Source: Methylobacteriaceae bacterium (GTDB lineage: Bacteria; Pseudomonadota; Alphaproteobacteria; Rhizobiales; Beijerinckiaceae). Taken from it: a stretch of DNA of 9,449 nucleotides. The position numbers and the translations under genes are program-made. This document shows positions 1 through 7,284 of the stretch, in pieces (position 1 is the stretch's first letter; every line of letters begins with the position of its first letter). The notes under the pieces were generated by a model. That model saw nothing but the letters and a program-made list of their open reading frames with translations. It was not told the origin of the DNA and searched no databases. The stretch spans positions 1 through 9,449 of the forward strand of contig JAISTL010000307.1 in the NCBI GenBank assembly GCA_031272615.1, in the 5' to 3' direction.

Positions 1-212
1 GCCACCGCGGGAATGATCTGCTGTTTGTCGTCCTGATTGACCAGGCCGTCGAACATGTTGCGAAGGAGCGCGCTGTTCGAGCCGCCGACGTAGAATTGCG
101 GGTCCACCGATGTGGTGGATGTGGCGGTGCCGACCTTCAGATCCGCAGCCAGGACACCGGTCGAGACCAGCAGGGTTGCGCTCAGGAGCGCCGCAGCGAA
201 AGCATTTTTCAT
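1..212 (-). CDS. Periplasmic solute-binding protein of an ABC importer (family 5, peptide/opine/nickel type), 5' end only
   Basis: The minus strand reads ATG at 212-210 with a GGAGGT ribosome site a few bases upstream. The gene leaves the window at position 1, so only about 70 residues are visible. The protein starts with a Sec signal peptide (MKN, a hydrophobic stretch LLSATLLVSTGVLA, then a cut after Ala before ADLKVG). The mature start has a segment with SVDPQF, LLRNMFDGLV and a following NQD..QQIIPAVA. That pattern is typical of family 5 extracytoplasmic binding proteins (DppA/OppA and opine binders), where the DP and the 'NMFDGLV' helix sit near the N-terminus. In that family the protein captures a peptide-like or opine ligand in the periplasm for an ABC permease. 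It is divergent from the LysR gene at 385, which probably controls it. The ligand cannot be read from this fragment. Confidence 0.82.
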   Translation of the reverse strand, partial: MKNAFAAALLSATLLVSTGVLAADLKVGTATSTTSVDPQFYVGGSNSALLRNMFDGLVNQDDKQQIIPAV

Positions 213-287
213 GATGGGACCTCCATTGGTTTTCAGTGTGCTGATTATCCCGGGTTCGGCAACGCCGCCCGCTCTTTTTGATTTTTG

Positions 288-303
288 ATGAGAATACTCT
301 CAT
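288..303. repeat. 16-bp palindrome ATGAGA-N4-TCTCAT in the divergent promoter region
   Basis: A perfect inverted repeat with 6-bp arms overlaps the proposed -10 of the solute-binding protein gene. It could be a second regulator contact or a separate repressor site. It lacks the T-N11-A spacing of a LysR site. Confidence 0.4.
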
Positions 304-319
304 TTCTCCTGAAAGAAAA
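291..319 (-). promoter_or_regulatory. Candidate promoter of the solute-binding protein gene
   Basis: On the minus strand a -10-like TATTCT (plus 291-296) is preceded after 17 bp by a weak -35-like TTTTCT (plus 314-319). A weak -35 is common at LysR-activated promoters. The inferred start site is near plus 284, which places the dyad at 341-355 about 64 bp upstream. Assigned by eye; no transcript data. Confidence 0.35.
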
Positions 320-340
320 TAAATGGTTATTGATGAGTCG

Positions 341-355
341 ATAACCGGATGTTAT
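341..355. promoter_or_regulatory. LysR-type operator ATAAC-N5-GTTAT, with a partner arm at 325-330
   Basis: The dyad ATAAC (341-345), CGGAT, GTTAT (351-355) is perfect and contains the LysR signature T-N11-A (T342, A354). It also fits ATAA-N7-TTAT, which I recall for the OccR group. A further arm GGTTAT (325-330) forms a second dyad with ATAACC (341-346) at a 10-bp spacing, as would suit a tetramer contacting adjacent sites. The dyad lies about -64 from the inferred start of the divergent transporter gene and 29 bp before the regulator's own ATG. It could therefore activate one gene and autorepress the other. Confidence 0.6.
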
Positions 356-384
356 GATCTAAACGGCAAGCGGAGACATCGACC

Positions 385-1296
385 ATGCGTATTCATCCCC
401 GGCAAGTCGAGGCGTTCCGGGCGGTGATGCTCACCGGCGGCATCACCCAGGCGGCGCGGTTCATGAATATCACCCAGCCGGCCGTCAGCCGGTTGATCCG
501 GGATTTCGAGGCGGAACTCAAACTCCGCCTGTTCGAGCGTGACGGCGGCCGCTTGGCGCCGCGGGAGGAGGCCATCGCGCTCCACCGCGAGGTGGAGCGG
601 CTGTATGTCGGGCTGGACCATATCGGTGTGGTTGCCAACGATCTCCGCTATTCCAAAGACGGCGCCATCAAAATCGGTTCGGTGGCGGCGCTGTCGCGCA
701 TTTGCATGGACCACGTCATCGGCCGGTTTTCGGCGCGCCACCCGCATGTATCCATCACCTTTGAAACCGAAAGCACTGAGCGCATCCTGGCGCTCACGGC
801 GCTGCATCAATACGATATCGGGTTGATTTTCGCCCATTTCGAGCAATGGGGATTGTCCACAGAAAAGCTGGCCGACGGACACGCTGTTGCCGTACTGGCC
901 GGAGGTCATCCGTTGGCCGGGCGGGCGAGCATATCGCTTGAGGACATCTCGGCCCATCGTGCCGTGGTTCCCGGGCGGCGCACCCCGCTGCGCATGACGC
1001 TGGATGAAAAACTGGCGGAAGCCGGTTTGTCGCTGGTCTCCCCCATCGAGGCATCCTTGGCCAACTGCGCCACCCTGGCCGCCCAAGGCGTCGGCGTCGG
1101 CATCACCGATTCACTGACGGCGCAAGCCTTTACCGGTCGGGCGGTGCTCCTGCCGCTCGTTCCCGGCATTCCCGTGACCTATTCGGTGGTGCTGCCGCCC
1201 CAGGCGCCGCGAAACTCTCTGGTGGAACTCTTCCGCGGCTCTCTCATCGAGACGCTCGGCGGCGAGGCGTTTCACAATACGTTGCGGCGGGTGTAG
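385..1296 (+). CDS. LysR-family transcriptional regulator, OccR/NocR-like
   Basis: This 303-residue protein has the usual LysR length. The N-terminal winged helix-turn-helix spans about residues 4-62 (RQVEAFRAVMLTGGITQAA, ITQPAVSRLIRDFE, LFERDGGRLAPR). A linker helix follows, then a periplasmic-binding-protein-like effector domain from about 93 (GAIKIGSV) to the end. The start 'RQVEAFRAVMLTG' strongly recalls OccR and NocR, the octopine and nopaline regulators of Agrobacterium, so an amino-acid or opine-like inducer is plausible; that is inference. A GGAGA ribosome site lies 9 bases before the ATG. The gene is divergent from a family 5 solute-binding protein and has an operator in the shared gap, so it is probably a local regulator of that uptake system. 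A short GGGG/CCCC hairpin follows the stop codon but has no T-run. Confidence 0.9.
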   Translation: MRIHPRQVEAFRAVMLTGGITQAARFMNITQPAVSRLIRDFEAELKLRLFERDGGRLAPREEAIALHREVERLYVGLDHIGVVANDLRYSKDGAIKIGSVAALSRICMDHVIGRFSARHPHVSITFETESTERILALTALHQYDIGLIFAHFEQWGLSTEKLADGHAVAVLAGGHPLAGRASISLEDISAHRAVVPGRRTPLRMTLDEKLAEAGLSLVSPIEASLANCATLAAQGVGVGITDSLTAQAFTGRAVLLPLVPGIPVTYSVVLPPQAPRNSLVELFRGSLIETLGGEAFHNTLRRV

Positions 1297-1652
1297 ACGG
1301 GGGATTCCCCGGAGCATGTTCCGAAGAACGGGCATCGGTTCTGCGATAAGAAAATGAGACAACATGTTGAATATGGAGCAAATTTCCACCGCGAAGCGAT
1401 TCAACACGAGCGGGTTTCTCTGCGGCCTTTTTGGGTCCTGTCCGGCAGGTGGCGAGACTGTATGACGCACCACTGCCCGGAAAAACATCGATTCTGTCGA
1501 AATACATGACCGGATCGGGAAATGGATGATGTTCAGGGGCGGCATGTGTTGTGATTCGGGAGACAGCACCCGGAACAAACGGCACCGTGCGGAGCGGCGC
1601 CGGAATATTCACCATGCGGCGCAATAGCGGAACGACCTCTTCCAAATAGGGC

Positions 1653-1680
1653 TTGTTATTTGTTCTGAATCATTTATTCT
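1653..1680 (+). promoter_or_regulatory. Candidate sigma-70-type promoter of the membrane protein gene
   Basis: TTGTTA (1653-1658) and TATTCT (1675-1680) are 16 bp apart in an AT-rich patch, about 50 bp upstream of the gene start. They lie upstream of the dyad at 1689-1707. By eye only. Confidence 0.35.
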
Positions 1681-1688
1681 TATGGCAA

Positions 1689-1707
1689 GACTCGCTCAGA
1701 TCGAGTC
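1689..1707. repeat. Inverted repeat GACTCG-N7-CGAGTC before the membrane protein gene
   Basis: Both 6-bp arms match perfectly across a 7-bp spacer. The element lies just downstream of the proposed -10, where an operator or a 5' UTR hairpin would be expected. No T-run follows, so it is not an obvious terminator. Confidence 0.4.
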
Positions 1708-1734
1708 AATACGGTGACTCTGGTATGAGGCGGA

Positions 1735-4299
1735 ATGACCGGAATGACCGAAAGTGTGAAGAATACCTGTGTGTTCCTGTACCGTATCCTTATGAACAGG
1801 CTCGTTGCTGTTGCCGTGATTGTTGCGGCAATGGCGATTGTGACATTTGCCTGTCTCTCCGGATACAAAATTGCCGAAGCTTTGGCCAATGCCGACAGCC
1901 TCGAGGCCTTCGCGGTTGTTGACGACCTGATGAACAGGGGCGGGGATATCCATCGCTGGCATTTGACGCCGGCTCCGTATTTTTTCCCGGATTTCCTGAT
2001 TGCCGCCGTGGCTTTGCGTATTTTCTCAGACCCGTTTTATCAGGTGGTGTTTTGTTTCACTGCGCAGGCGTTTGTCACCCTGTGTGCGTTGGCCTATCTG
2101 TCCTTGCGCTGTTCCGACGGAAGCCGCTTGACGCGTGTTGCCGTGCTCATGAGCCTTCTGGTGTTTCTGGCGCTGATCCCTCCTGTGTGGTACAGAGACT
2201 TTTTTTTCGCCGGCGTATATACGTATATGCTGGTTCCGGCGTTCCATTACGGCGCGTTTATGAGCATGTTGGCGTGTCTCGTGCTGTGGATTTCCTTTGA
2301 GCGCCAAACCCGTTACCTGCCGAAGCTGCTCATTTTTGTGCTCGCAAGCGCCATTGCCTTCCTCTCCGTGGCTTCGGACAAGCTGTTTCTCGCATGGTTC
2401 GTTTTTCCGTTTGCGGTGACGGCGGTTTTTGTGGATGTGATGACGCGGAATTTCTCGTGGCGCAGAACTCTCCTGCAATGGGCGGCGTTCGGGGCGGGCG
2501 TGGCGGGGCTTGAGGTCTACGGGCGCTGGAACACCATGAGCTGGGGCACCACTATCTTGTGGAACCTGCGGGACATCGATTGGGGGCGCGCATCGACGCG
2601 TCTCACGACAACGTCCGACATGATATGGACGGTTGTAACGGCGGTCCCGGTTTATGCGGTTTTCGGCGTGGTGTATGTTCTGATTGTGCTGCACGCGCTG
2701 GGCAGGGTTCTGTTGTTCAAAAAGCAAAGCCTGCGGGACAAGAACCTGTCGCTGTTGACGCTGTTCTCCTTCGTCTCCATTGTCACTTTGGCGGCGGTCA
2801 ATCTGACCGTGGCCGAGATGGACCCGAAGGATCGCTACTCGATGCCCCTCTTTTTCTTTCCGTTGATTATTCCCGTTCTGTATGTGGGCCGTGGGCTCGC
2901 CCGATGGGTGTTTCCTCCGGCGATGCTCGCGACGGCCGGGAGCATGGTTTGGCTGGGCGTCATGGTGGGAGGGCATGCGATAGACAAAGGGCTGAATTTC
3001 GTACGCGTAGACCCTTACCTCAGCTGTGTGGACGCAGCCTTGGATGGAACCGGGGCGCGATACGGGTTTGCGGAATACTGGGAAGCGAGGCCGGTGCATG
3101 TGCTGTCGCGCCATCCTGTGCAGATGACCGTCTTTGTCCTGCCGAACTATTGGCCGAATTTGCTCGGGAATTCTGAACGGTATTTCAGGGCGAATTACGA
3201 TTTTGCCATTGTACCCGACACCGGCAGGGACGGAATTGTTGCCCGGAACGGTACCCCGATGAGAGAAAAGCAGTGCTTGGATAAAACCGTGCTGGTTTAC
3301 GAAAAAGACGGGCTGACCGTGCAGGATTTCAGGAAAGCGGGAGAACGGCAGACCCTGAAAGGGTGTGAACTGGTGATTGACTCCGGAAAAGTCGGTGAAG
3401 ATTGCCGTGCGGTAACCGACGCCTCCCCGTTCGAACGTCGTTTCGTAAATCTGCAGTATTACAACCCGGCCGCCGGTGAGTATGAAGTTGAGGTTGTCTA
3501 TTCCAGCCCCGGGTCGCGGGATGAACTGGTGGCCAAGTGGGAGATGTCGTCATCGAAATGGTTTGACGTTAAAACATACGGAAACGGGGAGATTCCGGGG
3601 ACTGAGGGAGAAACCGGACGATTCAGGTTTCAGTTTTCGGTTGTTCCGGAAGACTATTCCGCCCAGTTTGAAGGTCGCATCTTTGTCAAGGAAAAAATGG
3701 CAATGACGGTGATATCGGCCACGACCACGCGGATTGACAAACCTTTGCCGACACAGGACTCTGTCGTGTTGACAAGCGGGGTGCAGCCGTTATTGAGCGC
3801 TCTGACCGACCAAGGCGGAAAACTCCCGGACACCGGATTCAGGATAGATAGAAACCTGCTGAATCGTTATTATTGCCGTGATTCCCGCCGGCAATTCGTT
3901 TATGGGGGGCAGGCGGGCGGCGAGCGCCCCGGGTTTGCCGGATTGGTCCGGCGCTGCTTCCGGGAAAGGTTTGAGATCATGGGCGGATTTACGCTGGAAA
4001 CCCTTGAGGATATTGTTGCACGCCGGTCTGTTGCGTCGCCGGAGGAGTCGTGGACGGCGAAGTTGCTGACCGAGGGGCAGGCGCGGGCGGCCAAGAAGCT
4101 CGGCGAAGAGGCGGTGGAGGCGGCGATTGCCGCGGTGGAGGGAGATCGCGCGGCGCTGACGGCGGAATCGGCGGATGTGCTCTACCACCTGCTGGTGGTA
4201 TTGAAGGGCGCCGGGATTCCGCTCTCCGACGTAATGGCGGAATTGGAGCGGCGCACCGGGCAGAGTGGTCTCGAGGAGAAGGCCTCACGGGCAAAATGA
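1735..4299 (+). CDS. Large polytopic membrane protein (glycosyltransferase-like, unassigned) in one open frame with HisE
   Basis: The frame encodes 854 residues. Residues 1-415 hold about 10-12 hydrophobic segments (first near 23-43, last near 393-413), with an early acidic loop ([11 protein letters not shown], 54-64) followed by [27 protein letters not shown] lies near 364-376. This layout recalls GT-C-type sugar transferases, but I cannot name a family. Residues about 420-668 look like a soluble, beta-rich exported domain (for example [18 protein letters not shown]). Residues about 669-748 are a poorly structured junction, and 749-854 are a complete HisE. The membrane part is visibly lower in GC than its flanks (48% in 3541-3600 against 75% in 4081-4140), which suggests transfer. 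The start is uncertain: ATG 1735 and ATG 1744 both lie in a tandem GGAATGACC repeat, with GAGG at 1727-1730. Either this is a true fusion, or the membrane gene lost its stop and HisE starts separately at 3979. Confidence 0.7.
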   Translation: MTGMTESVKNTCVFLYRILMNRLVAVAVIVAAMAIVTFACLSGYKIAEALANADSLEAFAVVDDLMNRGGDIHRWHLTPAPYFFPDFLIAAVALRIFSDPFYQVVFCFTAQAFVTLCALAYLSLRCSDGSRLTRVAVLMSLLVFLALIPPVWYRDFFFAGVYTYMLVPAFHYGAFMSMLACLVLWISFERQTRYLPKLLIFVLASAIAFLSVASDKLFLAWFVFPFAVTAVFVDVMTRNFSWRRTLLQWAAFGAGVAGLEVYGRWNTMSWGTTILWNLRDIDWGRASTRLTTTSDMIWTVVTAVPVYAVFGVVYVLIVLHALGRVLLFKKQSLRDKNLSLLTLFSFVSIVTLAAVNLTVAEMDPKDRYSMPLFFFPLIIPVLYVGRGLARWVFPPAMLATAGSMVWLGVMVGGHAIDKGLNFVRVDPYLSCVDAALDGTGARYGFAEYWEARPVHVLSRHPVQMTVFVLPNYWPNLLGNSERYFRANYDFAIVPDTGRDGIVARNGTPMREKQCLDKTVLVYEKDGLTVQDFRKAGERQTLKGCELVIDSGKVGEDCRAVTDASPFERRFVNLQYYNPAAGEYEVEVVYSSPGSRDELVAKWEMSSSKWFDVKTYGNGEIPGTEGETGRFRFQFSVVPEDYSAQFEGRIFVKEKMAMTVISATTTRIDKPLPTQDSVVLTSGVQPLLSALTDQGGKLPDTGFRIDRNLLNRYYCRDSRRQFVYGGQAGGERPGFAGLVRRCFRERFEIMGGFTLETLEDIVARRSVASPEESWTAKLLTEGQARAAKKLGEEAVEAAIAAVEGDRAALTAESADVLYHLLVVLKGAGIPLSDVMAELERRTGQSGLEEKASRAK
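3979..4299 (+). CDS. hisE: Phosphoribosyl-ATP pyrophosphatase (PRA-PH), second step of histidine synthesis
   Basis: Starting at ATG 3979 gives 106 residues, the normal size of a stand-alone HisE. The enzyme hydrolyses phosphoribosyl-ATP to phosphoribosyl-AMP and pyrophosphate in the cytoplasm. The all-alpha MazG-like fold is supported by [13 protein letters not shown] at the start, KKLGEEAVE (residues 39-47), ESADVLYH (63-70, with metal-ligand candidates E43, E44, E47, E63 and D66) and [14 protein letters not shown] at the end, typical of alphaproteobacterial HisE. An AAAGG lies about ten bases before the ATG, so independent initiation is possible. The upstream frame is also open, so the same residues form the C-terminus of the 854-residue frame. 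The usual upstream neighbour hisF is absent, whereas the usual downstream neighbour coaA is present. Confidence 0.92.
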   Translation: MGGFTLETLEDIVARRSVASPEESWTAKLLTEGQARAAKKLGEEAVEAAIAAVEGDRAALTAESADVLYHLLVVLKGAGIPLSDVMAELERRTGQSGLEEKASRAK

Positions 4300-4457
4300 C
4301 GCACTCAACATGATTTTGGGGTAGTTTTCGCCGGTGACACTTTGCAAACGCTGAAAAGCGGGTTAAAGGCGCGGGCGGTTTCGGGCGCGAGCGCCCGCTG
4401 AAGAGTGTTCCGGGGAGGGGAGACATCCTGCGGACGTCAACCGGAGGAACTGGACGT
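4300..4457. other. hisE-coaA spacer with a GC-rich hairpin
   Basis: The 158-bp spacer holds CGGGCGC-GA-GCGCCCG (4382-4397). An alternative stem pairs 4371-4377 (GCGGGCG) with 4392-4398 (CGCCCGC). No T-run follows, so this is not a standard terminator, and hisE and coaA may still share a transcript. Confidence 0.35.
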
Positions 4458-5441
4458 ATGGCCGTGAGGAGAGGCGCCGCCGCGGAGCACAACGGTTCGG
4501 ACAAGCCGCCGTCGCCCTATCAGTATTTTTCCCGGCGGGATTGGGCGAAGCTGCGCGCCGATACGCCGATGACGCTGTCCGCCGCGGAAATCAACCAGCT
4601 GCGTTCCCGCAATGACCCGATTTCCGTGGACGAGGTGGAGATGATTTATCTGCCGGTGTCACGGTTGCTGTCGTTTTATGTCGAATCCATGCAGAACCTC
4701 TATGAAACCACCGAGCGTTTTCTGCAGACCGAACACGAGTGCAAGGTGCCGTACATCATCGGTGTCGCCGGTTCGGTGGCGGTGGGCAAGTCGACCATGG
4801 CCAGGGTGCTCAAGGAGCTGCTGGCGCGCTGGCCCAACACGCCGAAGGTGGACCTCATCACCACCGACGGTTTCCTGCTGCCGAACAAGACGCTGAACGA
4901 GCAGAACCTGATGCGGCGCAAGGGGTTCCCCGAGAGCTACAACATCAACGGCCTGCGGCGGTTTCTCGGCGATATCAAGGCGGGCCGGCGCGAGGTGAAG
5001 GCGCCGGTCTATTCCCACGTGACCTATGACGTCGTTCCCGGTGAGACGGTGACCATCGACCGGCCGGATATCCTCATTGTCGAGGGCCTCAACGTGCTGC
5101 AACCGGCACGCCTGCCGAAAAACGGCGAGATTATCCCTTTCGTGTCGGATTATTTCGATTTTTCCATCTATCTCGACGCCGCCGAGGCGGATCTGCGCCG
5201 CTGGTATATGGAACGTTTCTTCCAGTTGCGCCAGACCTCGTTCAAAGACCCGCTCTCCTATTTCCACCGTTACGCCCTGCTGCCGCAGGAGGCGCTGGCC
5301 GCCGTGGGCAACGACCTGTGGGACAATATCAACCTGGTCAACCTGCTGGAGAACATCCTGCCGACCCGTCAGCGCGCCGACCTCATCCTGCGCAAGGGCG
5401 CCGACCACCGCATCGAGGAAGTGTCCCTGCGGCGACTCTGA
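4458..5441 (+). CDS. coaA: Pantothenate kinase, type I (CoaA/PanK-I)
   Basis: The 327-residue product phosphorylates pantothenate with ATP, the first and usually rate-setting step of coenzyme A synthesis, in the cytoplasm. Motifs match the E. coli type I family (about 316 residues): [11 protein letters not shown] near residues 20-30, the P-loop [12 protein letters not shown] (102-113, catalytic Lys111), [11 protein letters not shown] (133-143, with Asp137 at the expected catalytic position), [18 protein letters not shown], and [12 protein letters not shown]. The C-terminus [20 protein letters not shown] is also typical. The start is set by GGAGGAA at 4443-4449, ten bases before ATG 4458. Type I enzymes are normally feedback-inhibited by CoA; the sequence gives no reason to expect otherwise. 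The gene follows hisE as in many alphaproteobacteria and precedes ahcY, which has its own promoter. Confidence 0.97.
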   Translation: MAVRRGAAAEHNGSDKPPSPYQYFSRRDWAKLRADTPMTLSAAEINQLRSRNDPISVDEVEMIYLPVSRLLSFYVESMQNLYETTERFLQTEHECKVPYIIGVAGSVAVGKSTMARVLKELLARWPNTPKVDLITTDGFLLPNKTLNEQNLMRRKGFPESYNINGLRRFLGDIKAGRREVKAPVYSHVTYDVVPGETVTIDRPDILIVEGLNVLQPARLPKNGEIIPFVSDYFDFSIYLDAAEADLRRWYMERFFQLRQTSFKDPLSYFHRYALLPQEALAAVGNDLWDNINLVNLLENILPTRQRADLILRKGADHRIEEVSLRRL

Positions 5442-5495
5442 AGAGGCGTCGCGGCTATCCGGTTCGCGGGGTACAATGAAGTTTCAAACCGTATT

Positions 5496-5529
5496 GGATA
5501 TATAAATATATAAAGAAATGTTTATATCC
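5496..5529. promoter_or_regulatory. AT-rich inverted repeat (GGATATA...TATATCC), UP-element-like, before the ahcY promoter
   Basis: In otherwise GC-rich DNA a block of about 34 bp is nearly all A and T, bounded by 7-bp inverted arms (5496-5502 and 5523-5529). It ends just before the -35, in the place where an UP element contacts the RNA polymerase alpha subunits. It could also be a regulator site. Confidence 0.45.
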
Positions 5530-5531
5530 TG

Positions 5532-5560
5532 TTGCAAAGCGCAGCGGGATTGACTATAAG
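5532..5560 (+). promoter_or_regulatory. Sigma-70 promoter of ahcY
   Basis: TTGCAA (5532-5537) and TATAAG (5555-5560) are 17 bp apart and follow an AT-rich upstream block. Transcription would start near 5567, leaving a leader of about 140 nt before the ahcY ATG. Confidence 0.65.
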
Positions 5561-5568
5561 CGCGCCTA

Positions 5569-5626
5569 CTGCCGGGGGGCGCGCCCGGGGCCACAGGGCC
5601 TGTTGGGGAGCGTTCGGGGCCGGCAG
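5569..5626 (+). promoter_or_regulatory. GC-rich structured leader of ahcY (unassigned)
   Basis: CTGCCGG (5569-5575) pairs perfectly with CCGGCAG (5620-5626). Inside lie smaller self-complementary pieces, including GGGCGCGCCC and ACAGG-G-CCTGT. The stem starts within a few bases of the inferred transcription start. An S-adenosylhomocysteine or SAM riboswitch would make sense before ahcY, but I could not match the conserved core of those classes. It may simply be a stable 5' hairpin. Confidence 0.35.
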
Positions 5627-5634
5627 CACCAACG

Positions 5635-5660
5635 ACCGCAACCGCAACGCAACCGCAACC
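5635..5660 (+). repeat. Short tandem ACCGCA repeat in the ahcY leader
   Basis: The unit ACCGCA occurs at 5635, 5641 and 5652, with an ACGCA variant at 5647 and a partial ACC at the end. The tract is C- and A-rich with little pairing potential. It lies between the leader stem and the ribosome site. Confidence 0.6.
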
Positions 5661-5705
5661 ATGGGCGCGGCGCGCGGGCGACACTCTTTTTCAGGATGGG
5701 CGAAC

Positions 5706-7103
5706 ATGGCGAATGATTATGTTGTGAAGGATATCGGGCTGGCCGGGTGGGGCCGCAAGGAAGTGTCGCTGGCGGAAACGGAAATGCCGGGCCTGATGGC
5801 GGTGCGTGAGGAATACGGGCCGTCGCAACCCCTCAAGGGAGCGCGAATCGCCGGGTCCCTGCATATGACGGTGCAGACGGCGGTGCTCATCGAAACGTTG
5901 AAGGCGTTGGGCGCCGACGTGCGCTGGGCCTCGTGCAACATCTTTTCCACCCAGGATCACGCCGCGGCGGCCGCGGCGGAAGGCGGCACTCCGGTGTTCG
6001 CCGTCAAGGGCGAGACTCTGGAAGATTACTGGACCTATACCCGCCGAATTCTGGAATGGGGTGACGGCGGCACGCCCAACATGATTCTCGATGACGGCGG
6101 CGATGCGACGCTGTTTGTGCATCTGGGCGTGCGCGCCGAAAACGGCGATTCGGCATTCCTCGACAAGCCGGGCTCCGAGGAGGAGACCGTCCTGTTCGCC
6201 ACTCTGAAGCGTACCCTGAAGGAAAAGCCGGGCTGGTTCGCCGAACTGGCGAAGAACATCCGCGGCGTCTCCGAGGAGACGACCACCGGCGTGCACCGGC
6301 TCTATATCATGGCCCGGGAAGGCAAGCTGCTGTTTCCGGCCATCAATGTCAACGACTCGGTGACGAAATCCAAATTCGACAATCTCTACGGCTGCCGGGA
6401 ATCGCTGGTCGACGGCATCCGCCGCGGCACCGACGTGATGATGGCCGGCAAGGTCGCCATGGTTGCCGGCTTCGGCGATGTGGGCAAGGGCTCAACGGCG
6501 TCGCTCAGGAATGCCGGCTGCCGGGTGCTGGTGTCGGAAGCCGACCCGATCTGCGCGCTGCAGGCGGCGATGGAGGGCTACGAGGTGGTGACCATGGAAG
6601 AGGCGGCGCCGCGCGCCGACATCTTCGTCACCTGCACCGGCAACCGCGACATCATCACCCTCGAACACATGAGGGCGATGAAAGATCGGGCCATTGTCTG
6701 CAATATCGGCCATTTCGACAACGAAATCCAAGTGTATACCCTGCGCAACTTCAAGTGGAACAACATCAAGCCGCAGGTGGACGAAATCGAGTTTCCCGAC
6801 GGCAAGCGCATCATTCTGCTGTCGGAGGGACGGCTGGTCAATCTCGGCAACGCCACCGGGCATCCGTCCTTCGTGATGTCCGCCTCCTTCACCAACCAGA
6901 CGCTGGCGCAGATCGAGCTGTTCAACAATTCCGGCCGTTATGAGAAGAAGGTCTACACCCTGCCGAAGGAGCTGGATGAAAAGGTTGCCTCGCTGCACCT
7001 GAAGAAGGTCGGCGCGCACCTGACCAAGCTCACCCAGGCCCAGGCCGACTATATCGGTGTGCCGGTGAACGGGCCGTTCAAGAGCGACATGTACCGGTAT
7101 TGA
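5706..7103 (+). CDS. ahcY: S-adenosylhomocysteine hydrolase (adenosylhomocysteinase)
   Basis: The 465-residue enzyme reversibly splits S-adenosylhomocysteine into homocysteine and adenosine, using tightly bound NAD, and so relieves product inhibition of methyltransferases. Visible features: substrate residues around [15 protein letters not shown] (His53), DDGGDAT (Asp130), ETTTGVHRL, and [13 protein letters not shown] (Lys221, Asp225). The Rossmann motif GFGDVGKG is at 255-262, followed by [10 protein letters not shown] (His337), [14 protein letters not shown] (His385) and the C-terminal FKSDMYRY, which reaches into the partner subunit's NAD site. It is the long form with the ~40-residue insertion (about 149-190) common in bacteria. 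I chose ATG 5706 because AGGA lies at 5693-5696 and the protein then begins at the family's usual position. An in-frame ATG at 5661 and a TTG at 5532 are open but have no ribosome site, and 5532 overlaps the -35. Confidence 0.98.
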   Translation: MANDYVVKDIGLAGWGRKEVSLAETEMPGLMAVREEYGPSQPLKGARIAGSLHMTVQTAVLIETLKALGADVRWASCNIFSTQDHAAAAAAEGGTPVFAVKGETLEDYWTYTRRILEWGDGGTPNMILDDGGDATLFVHLGVRAENGDSAFLDKPGSEEETVLFATLKRTLKEKPGWFAELAKNIRGVSEETTTGVHRLYIMAREGKLLFPAINVNDSVTKSKFDNLYGCRESLVDGIRRGTDVMMAGKVAMVAGFGDVGKGSTASLRNAGCRVLVSEADPICALQAAMEGYEVVTMEEAAPRADIFVTCTGNRDIITLEHMRAMKDRAIVCNIGHFDNEIQVYTLRNFKWNNIKPQVDEIEFPDGKRIILLSEGRLVNLGNATGHPSFVMSASFTNQTLAQIELFNNSGRYEKKVYTLPKELDEKVASLHLKKVGAHLTKLTQAQADYIGVPVNGPFKSDMYRY

Positions 7104-7145
7104 CAGCCGGCGGCGACGCGGGAAGACCGGAGTCGGGATATTCTA

Positions 7146-7178
7146 GGGGCGGGCCTCATGTGTCCGCCCCTTTCCTTT
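7146..7178 (+). terminator. Rho-independent terminator of ahcY
   Basis: GGGGCGG (7146-7152) pairs with CCGCCCC (7164-7170) across an 11-nt loop, followed at once by TTTCCTTT. It begins 43 bp after the ahcY stop and separates ahcY from the toxin-antitoxin cluster. Confidence 0.85.
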
Positions 7179-7253
7179 GTCGTCGAGGGAGTGCGCGTCG
7201 GCGGAAAACCCGGATGTCCATGCGTTGCATTAAAGTACGCGACGGTTTATGGG

Positions 7254-7273
7254 TATCGGCGGGAAAACCGATA
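7254..7273. promoter_or_regulatory. Inverted repeat TATCGG-N8-CCGATA at the toxin gene's ribosome site
   Basis: Perfect 6-bp arms end directly before the GAGGT ribosome site (7274-7278) of the toxin gene. This could be the autoregulatory operator of the toxin-antitoxin operon or an RNA hairpin limiting toxin translation. A possible -35-like TTGCAT lies at 7225-7230, but no good -10 was seen. Confidence 0.4.
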
Positions 7274-7284
7274 GAGGTGTGGCG

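Larger units (their letters stand above)
1297..1734. other. 438-bp stretch without a recognisable gene
   Basis: No protein family is recognisable on either strand. Two open minus-strand frames enter this stretch but read back into the regulator gene in the wrong sense and look like noise. The last 80 bp are AT-richer and hold the promoter-like element and dyad described separately. The stretch sits at the boundary between GC-rich DNA and the lower-GC membrane gene, so it may contain an old insertion junction. Confidence 0.5.

Noticed and set aside
352..1086. 244-codon open frame on the minus strand across the LysR gene
   Set aside because: It lies entirely opposite a clear LysR gene, and its translation shows no recognisable domain. 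High-GC shadow.
1298..1316. CGGGG/CCCCG hairpin after the LysR stop as a terminator
   Set aside because: The stem is only 5 bp and no T-run follows.
1111..1645. Two overlapping minus-strand open frames between the LysR gene and the membrane gene
   Set aside because: Both read into the LysR gene antisense, have biased unlikely compositions and no recognisable motif or convincing ribosome site.
2026..3114. 362-codon minus-strand open frame within the membrane gene
   Set aside because: Its product is rich in Arg, His and Gln without any domain, the usual antisense shadow of a hydrophobic coding region.
3872..3895. Inverted repeat ATTGCCG-N10-CGGCAAT as terminator of the membrane gene
   Set aside because: No T-run follows and the reading frame is open through it. 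It may still be a junction scar, but I cannot support a terminator.
5532..5705. N-terminal extension of AhcY from a TTG at 5532 or an ATG at 5661
   Set aside because: The extension has low-complexity content and no ribosome site, and 5532 is inside the promoter -35. The family start matches ATG 5706.
5696..5716. Six-codon mini-ORF (ATG GGC ... TGA) overlapping the ahcY start
   Set aside because: The AGGA motif overlaps its own ATG, so it cannot serve it; more simply it is the ribosome site of ahcY.
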